From Gautieria morchelliformis (taxonomy: Eukaryota; Basidiomycota; Agaricomycetes; Gomphales; Gomphaceae): a DNA stretch of 64,000 bases. A program made the position numbers and the translations under genes. The stretch lies in contig WHVA01000201.1 of NCBI GenBank assembly GCA_015179125.1, positions 1 through 64,000 on the forward strand, in the 5' to 3' direction. The notes below the pieces were generated by a model. It was given only the letters and a program-made list of their open reading frames with translations, did not search any database and was not told the origin of the DNA. Positions 1-12,018 of the stretch are shown in pieces; position 1 is the first letter of the stretch; each line of letters begins with the position of its first letter.

Positions 1-859
1 ACGCAAGGCGTGGGTACACTTAGAGAATGTCAGTCGAGCCCATAAACAACGGTTCCACTCACCAGAAAATAGATACCGGCAAAAAACTCTTTGTGATAGC
101 TCCAGTCAGGACCGGGACTTCAGTTTCTAAAATGTCCATGTGGTGAAATGGCGTAGGAGCTTTGGAAAAATCCCCCAAGGGCCGCAAGAGGCCTGGTTGC
201 GGCCCCCAATGAACGGCGACCTCCTGAGCTAAAAGCTCTTCGTGAGGGGCTAGATATGATTTTCTGAGTGTTTTTTTATTAAGGAAGCTAGGTGAGATAA
301 TGTCTAGTTGTAAAGGAAAAATCGGGGGAGGGGGGGGTGTTTAGCTATAAAGCGGCTGAAAAAGTACGACGTGCGTCGGAATCCAGACTTGACTGCAAAC
401 GGCTGTAAACGACAATCACCGCGTTTTACGGGTTAGTATTTGTAGTCCGAATATGTGCAAATAGCTGAGTTACTGTGAGCGTTTGGGGGTATTCTGAGTT
501 CAACAACGGGGGTAAACTGATGCCTCTAACGCGTGCAGTTTGGATTAGTCTATGGATGCACAAAGAAATATGATTTTGATTGTCACTCCAAATTATATAT
601 ATATATTATGGCATGAATTCATGAACTCCTCATCCTATGGGCCATACACCTATTCAGATCCAAGTTACAGCAAACCTATGCACACAAACATTTAACTTGT
701 AACCCATTTACCTTAGTACACATAGACACAGCCCTTTTTATCATAGTCAGAATGTGCTCATGCCATTGAAAGCTCATATACTAATTAGAGTACAAATGCC
801 ACCAATTCCCCGCATACATACACATGCGCAGAGTCATCATGTAATATAAATGCACTGCG
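1..859. other. No supported gene
   Basis: I see no convincing coding region on either strand. There is a G-run near 325-337 and a short TA-rich run near 593-608. The reading frame of the gene starting downstream stays open for a short way to the left of 935, so a small upstream exon could lie here, but I cannot place it. Confidence 0.4.
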
Positions 860-1919
860 TCATCGAAAAGAAAAATCCAAACGCGTCCACAAGAGACCAT
901 TCCTCTACCTGCACCTGTACCACCGCTAGAGCTCATGCAGGAGAGCAACCCCTTCCCACCTGACCCATATGGCAAGCCCCCGCCGACCCTGAAAAGTGCC
1001 ACACTGTGCCGCGACTGGTGCAGACTAACGGCCGATGCGCGTGAGGCATTCTGGAAGGAGCATCTTGCTGGAGAGGAATCTGAGACCGAGCCTGAGAGTG
1101 ATTCTAGCCTAACCAGCCCTTCTAAGCTCTTTCAGACGAAAATTGCCCATGCCGCCCCAGTGGAGGAAGACACCGTAAGACCGAAGCCCATCCCTTCTAA
1201 GCCCACTAGCATATCTGGTAAGCGACACATGATCCAATGTCAATAAATTATTACGACGCACTTATCATCTCCTCTCTTAGTTGGCAGCACTTCTACTAAG
1301 ACTGCTAAGAAAACTGCAAATAATGCTATAACATCTGGTAAGATCGCGGCACTGGTAAGACCTCACTCACCTTCGTCAATATCATTTCTAGCTTCTCCAA
1401 ATGCACACGCTGCGAATGACATAGGGGATGGTGACGCACACAGCAATCACATTCTTACAAAGACGGGACGGTAAGCATGACTACAACATCCCAGTCTGGT
1501 GTCAATTACTCACAGTTGCTCATATAGTATTGACCGCCCTTTGAACGAACTCCCTGTAAAGTGAGTTGCCCCGGAATCATCAAAGAAGCATGACGGCCGC
1601 TTACCTCGCCGGCCATGCCTAGTACTCATGGTCGGGTGGAAATAGATCTTGCTGCAGCGTTGAAGGGACATGCACGTGAACCGGGTGGAGTGGGAGAAGG
1701 TGTGTTACACCAATACATGCGTGTGGATTTATAAATTGGTTGCACCCCATAGATGAACCGAATGATGAAGCTGGGGGGTCTCCAATGCAATCCACAAGCA
1801 GGCGATCGCAGTTGCCTCAAAGGGGACGATCTTTGAAGCGTGTTAGCGGCAGGAAGGGCGGTGGTGATGGAGCTGATGACAGAGAAGAAGATCATGAGAG
1901 TGGGCATGTGGAGGATTAG
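860..1919 (+). CDS. Hypothetical protein, small multi-exon gene
   Basis: I do not recognise the family. The first clear exon runs to 1217 and reads a proline-rich stretch followed by a Trp/Cys-containing segment and an acidic, serine-rich part. A GT-AG intron (1218-1280) joins in frame to a lysine/alanine/serine-rich exon beginning at 1281. Further short exons separated by GT-AG introns lead to a last exon after about 1751 that is basic (RRSQLPQRGRSLKR) then acidic, ending with TAG at 1917-1919. The consistent phase across introns argues for a real or recent gene. The start codon is unsure: an in-frame ATG lies at 935, but the frame is open upstream. The charged, low-complexity composition suggests a disordered nuclear or regulatory protein, or an accessory gene of a transposon; this is inference only. 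Confidence 0.45.
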
Positions 1920-2034
1920 AGGGACCAGGGACGTACGGAGAGGGATTATTCATATCGGGGAAACATAACTTATTCCTCAGCTGCATGTTGCGCGTTGCAC
2001 ACAATAGAGATGATACAATGTATTCTTGTCCCCA

Positions 2035-2951
2035 TCCGTGAACATTCTGTCTCCTCTGCCTGATTTCTGCCGGGCGACGATCGTGTTGTGAGCACAAGCA
2101 GGGACCAGACAGTCAGGATATGGAGCATAGCATCGATGTACGCATGATTTAGAAACTTGCGTCCCCATATGACCTCCTCTCGCAGACACTGCATCAAAGT
2201 TTTAAACTCCCATACAGATTGGATTCGTTGCGCCTTGTCAAGCTTAGATGGGAAATTGATTCTCACATGTTCTAATGATCATGTAAGTCGCATATGGTCA
2301 ATCGGATCAAGGTCTCAAGTTTCACAGACCGCACGGATATTAGACATGGAGTCAGGCGCTACAAAGGCAGAAATGCGTGGACACGAAAACGTAGTCGAGG
2401 TGGCTGTCTTTGCGCCTGTGGTCTCCCTTCCCTCTATCTGCGACTTGGTCGCCCGGGCGAGTAACCATTGATCCTGTCTAAATTGTGTTTTAACACTTCG
2501 CGCTGTTACGGTCATTGCAGCCAGCCAACCCACGTACTGATAAAATCGACGCCATAGGTGTTGCGTTCGTAGCGACGGGCTCCCAAGACAAAACTATTAA
2601 AATTTGGGTGACGGGGCAGTGCTTGTGGACATTTGTGAGGGCATTTCTCTGATTGACTCTTTCTTCTTCTTCTCATTGCTAGCAGGTTGGCCACGATAAT
2701 TGGGTGTGGGCCTGATTTTCCACCCGCGTGGAAAATACCTTCTCTCTGCCGCCGATGACCACACTGTCTGCATATGGGATCTCAAGACAGGACGGTGTGT
2801 GAAGAAGATTGAAGCACATGAGCAGTTTGTCACATCGATCGTATGGGGAAGGCAGGTTGTCACGGGCGCAGATGGGCAGCAGGAGGCAGTGGAACGGCCG
2901 ATCAACGTTATGACCACGGCCAGTTCTGATAAAGTGAGTGCTCGCTGCTGA
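2035..2951 (+). pseudogene. PAC1: LIS1/PAC1 (nudF)-like WD40 remnant
   Basis: This fragment matches the C-terminal WD40 half of LIS1/PAC1, the dynein regulator needed for nuclear migration. In order I read an HSVSS...FLPGDD segment with STSRDQTVRIWSI (about 2035-2130), a block CIKVLNSHTDWIRC...SNDHVSRIW (2185-2300), GATKAEMRGHENVVEVAVFAP (2355-2430), VATGSQDKTIKIW (about 2567-2605) and FHPRGKYLLSAADDHTVCIWDLKTGRC (2710-2800), ending in INVMTTASSDK near 2935. Family members carry an N-terminal LisH motif, a coiled coil and seven WD repeats; here the LisH and first repeats are absent. In-frame stops between blocks can be explained partly by introns (a GT-AG intron fits near 2936-2972) but not wholly. 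The reading frame is lost just before the CACTA element begins, so I call it a truncated pseudogene. Confidence 0.7.
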
Positions 2952-2999
2952 TCTCTTCCTATCGTGAATCACAGGGCCGCAGACCCCAGGAGTCATAGC

Positions 3000-5900
3000 G
3001 ACTATCAATGAAGAATTGGACTCATCTATCCTCATCAATATTAGTGTGTCTCTAGTCTGCATGCAGGAACACAATACCTTGTCAAGTCAGCCCAGGCATC
3101 CTGCCGAATAGGGACTGTATCTAGCATTTCGAACCATGCAATCTCGGCAAAAATCCTGGGGGCCCTTGTCGACTGGCTATGTTCGAACAGGCTTACGATC
3201 TCTCCATACTTCCATTCCTCCATCACGTGGGCCTTCACAAGGGACAAGGATCGGGTAGTAGCGGCTGCGTCCCTGGACAAGGCCATGAAACACCGCCCGG
3301 TCCTGATAACATACATGTAATAGTTGGCTGCTGGTGACAAATAGCTAGCGTTCCGTGGGGCGGCATGATCCAGGGCGAGATAAATATGTGGTTCGTTTTT
3401 GCCTGCTGCGACATTATTATAGTAAGCTGCAAGTGCCTGGTGTGAAGACTTAGGAAGAAAGTGCTTGTTCTTTATCAGAGGGCCGCGAATCACTCCCGAT
3501 GTATGTGTCGCTATGCGTGGGCACTAGTGTGAGATCAAATCCAAATATGAATTATGTACTCACAATCATCCAATGCATCCTGGTGTGCCAAGGCAATGGC
3601 CTCTACGGTCCCTCGTGGGTCAGTCGATCCTCTGAGCAAGTGTTGAGCAATGAGTGACTCGTCACCCATTGTGGGGCTTGTGGATATGAGATGCATCTAT
3701 AAAGATGACAGAGATGGCCAATGACTAGGTTCTTAAGTGCAACTCACAGTTTCCTGCAGTTGGACGTCCCGACACCATTCACGAACCATGCTGACCTCCA
3801 GTTGTCCACCACCCCGATTGTTTGACTTAAAACTCTTCAGGAGTTTATTAAGCTGTTCTCCCAGAAAACACCAGAACCCATAAACAGGGCCGTAGTCGTA
3901 TATCTGCGCAGGCAAGTGCACAACATACTGATGGTTCGGCTTCATCTTCTTGATACCATAAACCTGCTCACTCCATTGTAGTGTTAGCGTTTTTTGGATT
4001 CATGTCGCATGCACGGATTTATACTCCAAAAGATACTCGCTCATTAGCACTTCAGCCCGTCGAACCTCTGCATCCGTTAGTTCGTATTGTGTATAGATTT
4101 TTGGAGCAGTGGCAAGCTTGAGGAAGATTTGGTCTTCCCCCAGTAACATGTGCGGCGAGGGCTTCTTGGGAGGCTCAACGATTTTGCATGATTTCCTGGT
4201 GGCGCTCTGACCTGGATGGTCGTCAAACTGGCTTTGATGAGTCATACTTCCAGTTTCGCCACCATCCCATATTGGTTGAGTCGCCATTTGAGATTTGAAC
4301 CGAGCCCGATATCTTGCACCGTGCTTCCTTTCCCATTCTTTGATCTAGCAGATATTTCATGTAATTAGATCACCAATACAATTAATATTATTGTGTTTGC
4401 AACTTACAATGATTGGTAAAAAAACAGTACTGAGCCCTTTGTATGTGTCGGCAGAAAGGCTTCCACCTGCCAGTTCGCCAACTTGCGTAGCTGGTCATCC
4501 CACAAAAGATGGCATGTCAAACTGTGAGAGAGGCTCAGCAGTGTACAGCTATCAGAGATAAGGTTGAGAGACTTACACTGTCAATATAAGAATGAATGAT
4601 ACCAAGCTCCCGCTTGGTCTTGCCTGTATTCCCTCGAAGGGTATTGCTGGCTATCCATAGTGCATACCAATGGTTTTTGATGATGCCTGAGTACAAGTGA
4701 CTAGTTTTTAAGCTGTGCAGAACATAATACCGATGAGATGCACCGATAAGTAAATCATGCATTGGATCTATGATGGTCATGGTGATAGGATTGAAATACG
4801 GCAGTCTTGCAAGTTCATACTACCTCATGCCTTGTGCCTTGGAAAATGCCTTGCGAGCTGTGGGATCGTTAAGAGTGGCGTATTCATGGGCCAGAGCAAG
4901 ATGCTGTTGTAATTTGCGTTCTGGAAACCCTGTTTGCCAAACAATTGAGCTCAAAATGGCTGAGAACGCTGAGAACTACATGCCGTTCTTACCATTACAC
5001 AAAGCCTCATCAGAGAAAATTTCCTCTTGAGTGACAACACACCGTGTACAGGGCAATATTGTATGGCCATGGTCTCCAAATCCACACATCTTGACAGCCG
5101 CAGGGTGATCACATACGACTCCGATGCAGATAAATCGGATGAGTCGGCCTATTAGAGATAGCTCATTAACAACACATCAGCTAAATATATGAGACACATA
5201 CTTGGGTATAGTGGTGTCTTGATAATGATCCCTCTCATGTACAACATGATGAGTTCTTCGACAATCCACTTGAGATAGAATTGGAGTTCATCGGCTGTGG
5301 GCTCTTTTGGGCCAGCTGTCATAACAGGTATGAGCATGTTTTCCACATGTGACCTAGTCAAACATGTAAACATGGGATACAATGAAAGAAAAACACCATT
5401 TACTTGAGTTCTGGTGCCAGGTTCGCTATAGAAAATGAGACAACACCAGACGAGTGACTCGGCGATAGATCCCACGTCCGGCCTGGAACCTGAAAAGGCA
5501 CAATGGTGATATTAGACAGGTTATATTAGCCCAAATTGAGATGATGAGTAATATGAGGACATACCAATCTAAGCTACAAGTCCCTGCTAATCACAGCTCG
5601 GAATCATCTCAATCACCAAAATATAGGTTGCCATCAGAATCACGAATCGTCTTCCACACGTTGCCATCCCAGATTGCACAGTATTTGGATCCCTCTCTAG
5701 GGTGCAGACGCCAAGCATCGACCTGTTCTTCCATTCCAGGGTGAGATAGGAATTCGGCGAGGAGGTCATAAAGTGATACAAATGGCGCTATGACCTTGTG
5801 TTTGGGAGACCTTTTGAAAGGGCGGCGGCTGGTGGCCTCGGTGTGATAGTAGGTCTCAGAGATACCGGCATATAAAATGGAATTGCAGGCCCGGCATTTT

Positions 5901-7045
5901 CCCTGCTCATCAAGGATGGGATTCAGTAGAGGTGGACCACAAACTGACCGACAACTAGGGCAAATAACCAATAGGGTTATTCGATCATGGAACCCCAAAC
6001 GTGTCATCGTTGTGCCTAAGGTCACCAGCATGGCATCATCGTGCGGTATGAGATTCAATGCAACAAATAGAGTTCGCAGACACCAGAGGAGGACTGCACA
6101 CTCCCTGAACGACAGGTGGTGCCTGGTGTGCAGGAATGAGACCAAAATAAGGATGGAACAAACGAACCACTGGGGGTGAGATTCGACATATTTTTCCAAG
6201 TTTGTGATGGGCACATCCGGCATTGGCAAGGCCTGTGTAGTGTTGATATTTGGTGATCTGGTTGATGGGAGGACAGCTCAGACATCGCACGAGCACGTGG
6301 TGACATACTACCATCACTCGTGTCATCGCTGTCTGTTGGAGGGCTGTGTGAGGGCTCGAATGGATCCACGTCGTAAGCCCAGATGTTCTCAATCTCATCG
6401 CCCATCATTTCATTATGTTCTTCATCGGCGTGGTCCAGGCTGTCAGGGTCATTGGCAATCTGGACATCCGGAATCATGGTCGTCGGGGATGTCCCGATAT
6501 CTGATTCATGGACCGAGTGCTGTGTAAGTATGACGCACATATATTGTCAACAGGCTGAGACAGAGAAACATACATACTTAATAACATGGCACTTACATGT
6601 ACATTGTCACCATGGTCGTCGTCTACTTGCATCATCACGTCAACGTCGTGATCGAGCTGTGATGGTCCAGCCATTGCATTCTGTGGCCAGAACATTGGTT
6701 CACCTCGATTGGATGGCTGGCGGGAGGAACCCGTGTGTATCTGCTGATTAATTGTCGATGCACCACCACACGATTGGTTGCAACGCTTGCCCTTAACTGA
6801 GTCGGGAGAGAAGTTGGCGCCCCTGGTAAGGCTGCCTGGGCTTCATGCGTACGTCGTTGCTGCAAGGTGATCATTCAGCCAGGAGGTGCATGCTGTTCCG
6901 GGCTTTCTTCGCAGCTCAGGCATGTACACAAGACGAGTCGTCGGTCAGCTTGCCTCTAACATGCATTTGCGAGTTAGAAGGCGAACCAGACTTAATACAC
7001 ATAAGAATTACTTACCACTCTCTCCGAGGCTGCGGCCCTTGCGAG
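3000..7045 (-). mobile_element. CACTA-superfamily (Tnp2) DNA transposon
   Basis: The Tnp2-type transposase on the minus strand defines this element. Its ends are approximate: I could not find CACTA-starting inverted repeats. The left edge must lie right of the LIS1-like remnant (2951) and the right edge at or beyond the solo LTR insertion at 7046-7050. The solo LTR may therefore have inserted into the element's 5' region. Known CACTA elements leave 2-3 base target duplications and have short TIRs; these would be needed to fix the limits. Confidence 0.6.
3041..6540 (-). CDS. CACTA transposase (Tnp2 family), multi-exon
   Basis: Reads right to left. The N-terminal region (6540-6055) is acidic and ends in a CQCRMC-like motif. 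Next comes a zinc-binding segment (CPSCRSVC...CRAC) and the segment LYDLLAEFLSHPGMEEQVD with DGNVWKTIRDSDGNLYFG (6229-5609), typical of fungal Tnp2. A further exon (5475-5152) has VENMLIPVMTAGPKEP, and 5030-4770 leads into IIDPMHDLLIGASHRY (4780-4535), the Tnp2 DPMH signature. The block 4287-4000 follows, then YDYGPVYGFWCFLGEQLNK (3945-3733) and a C-terminal block (3493-3041). GT-AG introns separate several blocks. The protein would excise and reinsert the element. Not every junction can be resolved by eye, so I cannot say whether the gene is intact. It could be a degenerate copy. Confidence 0.7.
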
Positions 7046-7050
7046 CTTGG

Positions 7051-8322
7051 TGTCAAGATTGGTTTTCAGCATTAATATCGTGTATTAGTGAACACAGCGA
7101 ATGCCCGAATAACTTGTGCGAATAAGTATGCCGTTCGGCGAATAGGTGAACCAATGAATGTTCACAAGGTAAGAGGGTTTGCCTAAACAGGGCTCGCCCT
7201 ATCTACAGTCGTAGCGAAATAGCCCGTGGCTCTTGATGATGTAACGTGCAAGGTCTCACCGAAGGGCTGTCTAAGTCTCGACAATCCCTTCACTGGCGAA
7301 GGTGCTCCTTCGGAGCCCTTCGCCAACAGCACAGAAAATGGTTTGAAGGCTAAGGTAACGAAGATGAAGTATGGGAACTCACCAGTGATGCCTAAGTCCT
7401 CTGCTAGTCGAAGATGGAAATCTCCAAGAGAAGGCTTAAGATGATGACCATGGCGAGGTCAAAGCTGCACAAGATGAATGACGTATGATAATTGAACTGG
7501 GGAATATACATGTGAATGTAAACTACTTATATCGAATGCTCGTAAGGTGTCAGCGAATAGGAAGAGGCCATCACGAGTCAGGGTTGGATAGGGGTGCGCA
7601 GTCATGATACAACATAGATGAAATAAACATACAATAGAGTGAGAGAAGAGGAGAACATGAAACGACGGAGGGTGAAGGTGGCGAAGACACCTGTGTATGA
7701 AATCATGTCTTGGGGCCCGCATATACACTGCCCTGCACGGGTTCTTCATCTACTGGGTTGATCCCACACGACCCACAGGTAGGACGTCCCGCGAACGCAC
7801 CCTGCTCATATGAACACCAAAAGGGGGTTGGATCGAGAAGCTGATGGAGTTACTGACGAGCCATTATGCCGGATAGGGATGTCAATCGTGATTTGATTGT
7901 GTGCCTGCTGGCGAATGATGCGAGCAGCGAATGGTCGTTCGGCGAAATACGAGGAAGGGTGAACAGAGGTGCATAGAGGAGGACAGGTTGAGGTGGAGGG
8001 TGAAGCCCGAGCGAACACTGGGGAGGAGTAGCAAAAGGGGAAATGGGGGTAACAAGTTGCAGGAAATACACAGGTCATGACAATCCAATTACCAGAACAC
8101 CATCGGAAGAGGTCGCACAGAGGAGGTGGTAGACCCAGCGATGACTGCCGAGTCAGTCCCAAGACGTCGATCGTGCGTTTGACGGTGTGGCTGTGGTAAT
8201 TGGCACGAACAGCAAGAATTGGTTGCCGAACATGACAATGGCGATTGGAACGAACACGAAGGTGGGAGTGAGAAAATAGGAAAACTGAGCTTCTGAGTAT
8301 GGGAAATAAACGCATCATGACA
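7051..8322. mobile_element. Solo LTR, family 1 (copy A)
   Basis: A 1272-base unit that begins TGTCA and ends TGACA, flanked on both sides by CTTGG (7046-7050 and 8323-8327), a perfect 5-base target duplication. No internal retroelement sequence is present, so it is the single LTR left after LTR-LTR recombination. It aligns end to end with copy B at 15513-16787. The family of the parent element (Ty3 or Copia) cannot be read from the LTR. Relatively old: in the first 190 bases the two copies agree at roughly nine positions in ten. Confidence 0.9.
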
Positions 8323-8535
8323 CTTGGGACATATCACGCCGGTGGTCGAGGGTGAGAGAGGAAGGTGTACACGCGTACATTGTACTCTTAATATTATGTA
8401 ATGTCGGGATCCGAAAGGACTTAAGAATATTTTACCTCATCTCAGTAATATTGGCGTGGTGTTACTTTTGGATGATTACACATGTTTGAAGCAATGGCCG
8501 GGTGCTCGAAGACCGATCAGTAATGAGCGCTGGGT

Positions 8536-9700
8536 TACACCCGTTTGCAGTACCTAAGGCGCGCATCGGATTTGCTCAGCGCGCAAACTTTGAACAACGA
8601 TATCTTGCTTGATATCACTCCGATTCGCTTGGAATTTCATATCTGAAGCTATGTGGACCATAGCTAGGGCATAGAACTAAAAAATCCAAATAAAACAAGC
8701 ATTTTTTATTTTGCATTTTGGGTGCTGAGGGGGAACAATGTCAAGCTTAGCTTACTGTATGTAGTTCAATGCAGGTTTTAATTTTGTTTGCTACTTTGTA
8801 CTAATGGTGAGAACCCACTACAGGAGAATCTCCAGAAGAGGGTGTCATAGGATTGGAGAGGAAGGGCTTGCTTCTTGCGTTGGATCAGTGAGATCTGACG
8901 GTAGGCGTTCATTCTCGATGTCGGATTTCCTCCTGTGTAGCATAAGCCCCGAAAATCTGAGGGATCATATAACGTGGAACATGTGTCATCAAAGTTCGAA
9001 TAGCATCTTTGATCCCTTCCGCACCGAGTGCCAATGCGGCAACTTCGCCGATCCTGACATGTTCTTGAGCTCGGAAACTGCAGGGGCGCACGCATATGCG
9101 GTGGGGTGAGGGGCGCGGAGGTGCTGGGGTGGGCGAGCTGGTGTAGGAGGACGGGGTGGTGGGGGAGTGGGCGGCGGCGGGTGCGGGTGCAGGTGCAGGT
9201 GCGGTGGGTACGGGTGCGGTGCAGTACGGCTGCAGATCAGGTGCAGGGCGGGTGGGCGCAACGCGAGGACGGGGGGTGGGGTGGGCGGCGGTGTAGGAGG
9301 ACAGGTGTGGGGAAGCGGGCGCGGCGGGTGCAGGTCGGGTGCGGGTGCAGGTGCGGGTGCGGGTGCAGGTACGGGCACGGTGCGGTGCGGCGCAGGTACG
9401 GGTGCAGATGCAGGTGCAGGTGCGGGTGCGGGTGCGGGACGGTTGGGCGGCGACGCGAAGGACGCGGGGCGGAGGTGGGCGAGCTGGTGTAGGAGGACGG
9501 GGTGGTGGGAAGCGGGCGTGGCGGGTGCGGTGCAGGTACGGGCAGGTGCGGGGACGGTTGGGCGACGACGCGAAGGACCGGGGGCGCACGCGTACGCGGG
9601 GGTGAGGGGCGGAGGTGCTGGGGTGGGCGAGCTGGTGCAGGAGGACGGGGGGTGGGGGAACGCGGCGGCGGGTGCGGGTGCAGGTACGCTGCCCTGGGAC
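8536..9700 (+). repeat. Unknown dispersed repeat X, copy 1
   Basis: This sequence is the inverted counterpart of 17640-18364. The shared outer edge begins with GTTACACCCGTTTGCAGTAC and the match continues through an AT-rich part (8640-8790) into a GC-rich tail. On the minus strand both copies keep a short reading frame ending in PRYMIPQI(F/C)GAYATQEEIRHRE, so the repeat once carried a coding exon. I do not recognise the protein. Copy 1 has a much longer GC-rich tail than copy 2. Confidence 0.75.
9088..9700. repeat. GC-rich minisatellite in repeat X
   Basis: Runs of GGTGCGGGTGCAGGTGCG-like hexamers alternate with a block containing GGCGAGCTGGTGTAGGAGGACGG-like sequence (shortened here to GAGCTGGTGTAGGAGGACGG), seen near 9135, 9480 and 9630, with a shorter variant near 9290. 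The spacing of about 150-350 bases suggests amplification of a composite unit. The long open frames on both strands (up to 264 codons) are a by-product of the stop-poor GC composition and I do not call them genes. Confidence 0.75.
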
Positions 9701-10045
9701 ACGAATGTGCCTGGGCCGTGGCGCTCTGCGGGAGTCGAGTGGTCAGACACCCTGGTATGAGGAATACGGGCCGGGATACTCACGGAAGTTGGCCACTGGG
9801 GTTATGGGGGAGTTGACAGGGAGCTGCTGGTACTTGACGGCGAGCCTGTGGAGCTAAGCGAAAAGGCGCGATTGAAGAACAGGGTCAGCGGATGCTTCGA
9901 AGCCGGGCAAGTTCATATGGAAGACGAGTGCCGAACCAAGAGAGGCTGAAGTGTCTGTGGTGCGTGGTGTTGTCGATGGTGCAGCGCACAAGCCGCCTAT
10001 TATGAATCGGCATAACCCGACCAAGTTCGACTTGCCTTACCAACA

Positions 10046-11709
10046 ATGGGAAATAACAAAAATAAAAGACAGCCCACCAAGTCAACACGAGCAACGAAAA
10101 AGGTCAAAGAACCTCCAGAGGAACTGTTACCTGACATAGCGGGAATTCAGGGCAAAGGTCGGTTTATATATAATGATGCTATTTCAAGCTCACCAGTTAT
10201 TTAGAATCTGTTCAAACTACTAGCACTTTTCGACCGAAACGTCAGGCGGCAAAAAAAGTAACTTTTGAAGACTTAGAATCTGAGTCAGGGTCTTCATATG
10301 AGGAAGAGACCCAGCCGGCTCAAAGTGCATCCGAGTCCGAAGCCGAGCCCAGACCCTAATCGAGACTCAGAGTCTGAAGAGTTAGTAGAGGTGGCAGTTC
10401 CCAAACAGGTAAAGGATATTGATGAACCTGGTATGCCATCATTATTTCATTTATAATTTGATGCTCATTTCACGGCCTAGTAATTATCTTGCGTGTTCCG
10501 GACGGCACTGAAGCCGAAGGGTTTGTTGAGCGTGTGAAGCTTCCTGCCAATGTCAGTTACAAGAAGGTCGAGGAACGTATCTTCAAAGCGATAGGGTGCT
10601 ATCAAACAGTGAAAAAGATGCCGCACCTAGCTTACCGGCTCAAAGGTGTGCGAGATAAACACCTTTCGAAACTGGCAAAAGAAGAGGACTGGGACAACCT
10701 CAAGGATGATGTGAAGGGCGCTCAGGCAAGGAAGAAAAAGGGCGATGCCAGTGGTGGATCATGGGATGAAAGTGTACGTGTGCGTGTGACTTCGCATGGC
10801 AGCCGCATCTGATATTATAAGAATTATAGTACATCGCATCGCTTCGCATACACTTTCCAGGAAAAGGGACAAAACTGTGACAAATGCAGCTGGCAGGGGC
10901 AAAAAGAAGAAAGCTCGTATTCAGGACTTGAACGCCGATTCTGACACTGAAGGATCTGAGATCGAAGAGCATGGCCTACCGACAAAACGGGAAAGGGATT
11001 TCATGGAGGCGTTGAAGGCAGAGTATTCAAACTGTGGCAAACCGGCATGTGCTTCAAAAGTCTGCAAACTGAATAAGAACGGAGAGCACAGCATTTATCA
11101 TGGTGCCAACTCCAGTCCTGGGTAACAGCCTTGGTGAGTACAACCTTTGCATTTATATGTATTACTCGCTGCTAATAATGCGAATTTAGGTTTCTAACAT
11201 TCACGGGGTCACTCTGAAAGTTCCTCCAAACAACGCTCACTTCGAAGATTTCCATTATCGCAAAGACTCCATTCAAAAAGAGAAACCGATGAAGGGTCAA
11301 CGGCGAACCTGCCCGGCGCTGCATTGGGTCTTCAAGGATCATTTCTATGATGATGTTCCCACCAATTGACTATCGAATGTTTGCTCAGAACATGGTCCTG
11401 AACCGCCCTGTTACTCCAGTCAATCCTGACAAGAGACCGGAACAGTTGACCCCTGCGACTCCCGGTGACATCGCTTACCCAAGCATCGAAGAGTTTCTTG
11501 ACGATGTCCGTAATTGGCCTGAGGCTAGGGGGCGGAACATTGACGAATTCAAAGGTAAATTTGAAGCAAACAACGTTTACTTCCTAAATGAACTGAAGGA
11601 GGTGACGGCTGATGTGCTCATGGCCAACATCGGGATGTCATGGGGTGACGCGAATTTCATCAAAGGAGCGGCTAGAAAGGCTATAAGGAAGCTTGCTAAG
11701 AAGGTGTGA
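10046..11709 (+). pseudogene. Hypothetical lysine/acid-rich gene, decayed or mis-sequenced
   Basis: I do not recognise the family. The gene starts with ATG at 10046 in a lysine-rich N terminus (NNKNKRQPTKSTRATKK), followed by a GT-AG intron (about 10157-10203), an acidic Ser/Glu region (10204-10430), a second intron to about 10483 and then a compact domain beginning LRVPDGTEAEGFVERVKLP. A basic stretch (GRGKKKKARIQ, about 10890) precedes a cysteine-containing part (NCGKPACASKVCKLN, 11030-11075). The last block (11347-11706) ends AARKAIRKLAKKV and stops at 11707-11709. Two one-base frame slips are visible, near 10350 and near 11352, the second joining FYDDVP to PIDYRMF. Either the gene is decaying or the assembly has single-base errors. 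A nuclear or DNA-linked protein would fit the composition, but that is inference. Confidence 0.5.
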
Positions 11710-12018
11710 GAGGGAGGGAGGCAAGCAGAATTATGCCAGTAGGACACAATAATTAGATTTACTATATACATCAAAAAGAACAATTCTAGAGATTACGGAT
11801 ATTTGAGATCGGCGGCCTTAGTACCGTCTGAGGCAGCGCACGGCACATTATTGGTATTTAACCTTGAGGCCGCTACCACCAACACACCGCAAGAATGTAG
11901 ATGGTTCACTTGTCACGTGACTTGTCCGCATGTTGACAACAGCTCTGCCTCTCAGACTTGCACCAACATAGTTCTTTACTTGTTGTCTGCCTCTAATTCT
12001 CGATATTTGTTATTCCAG

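Noticed and set aside
8909-9783. Long open frames over the GC-rich repeat, rich in Pro, Ala and Thr or in Gly, Ala and Arg
   Set aside because: They exist on both strands and in several frames because the minisatellite lacks stop codons. No domain or start context supports them.
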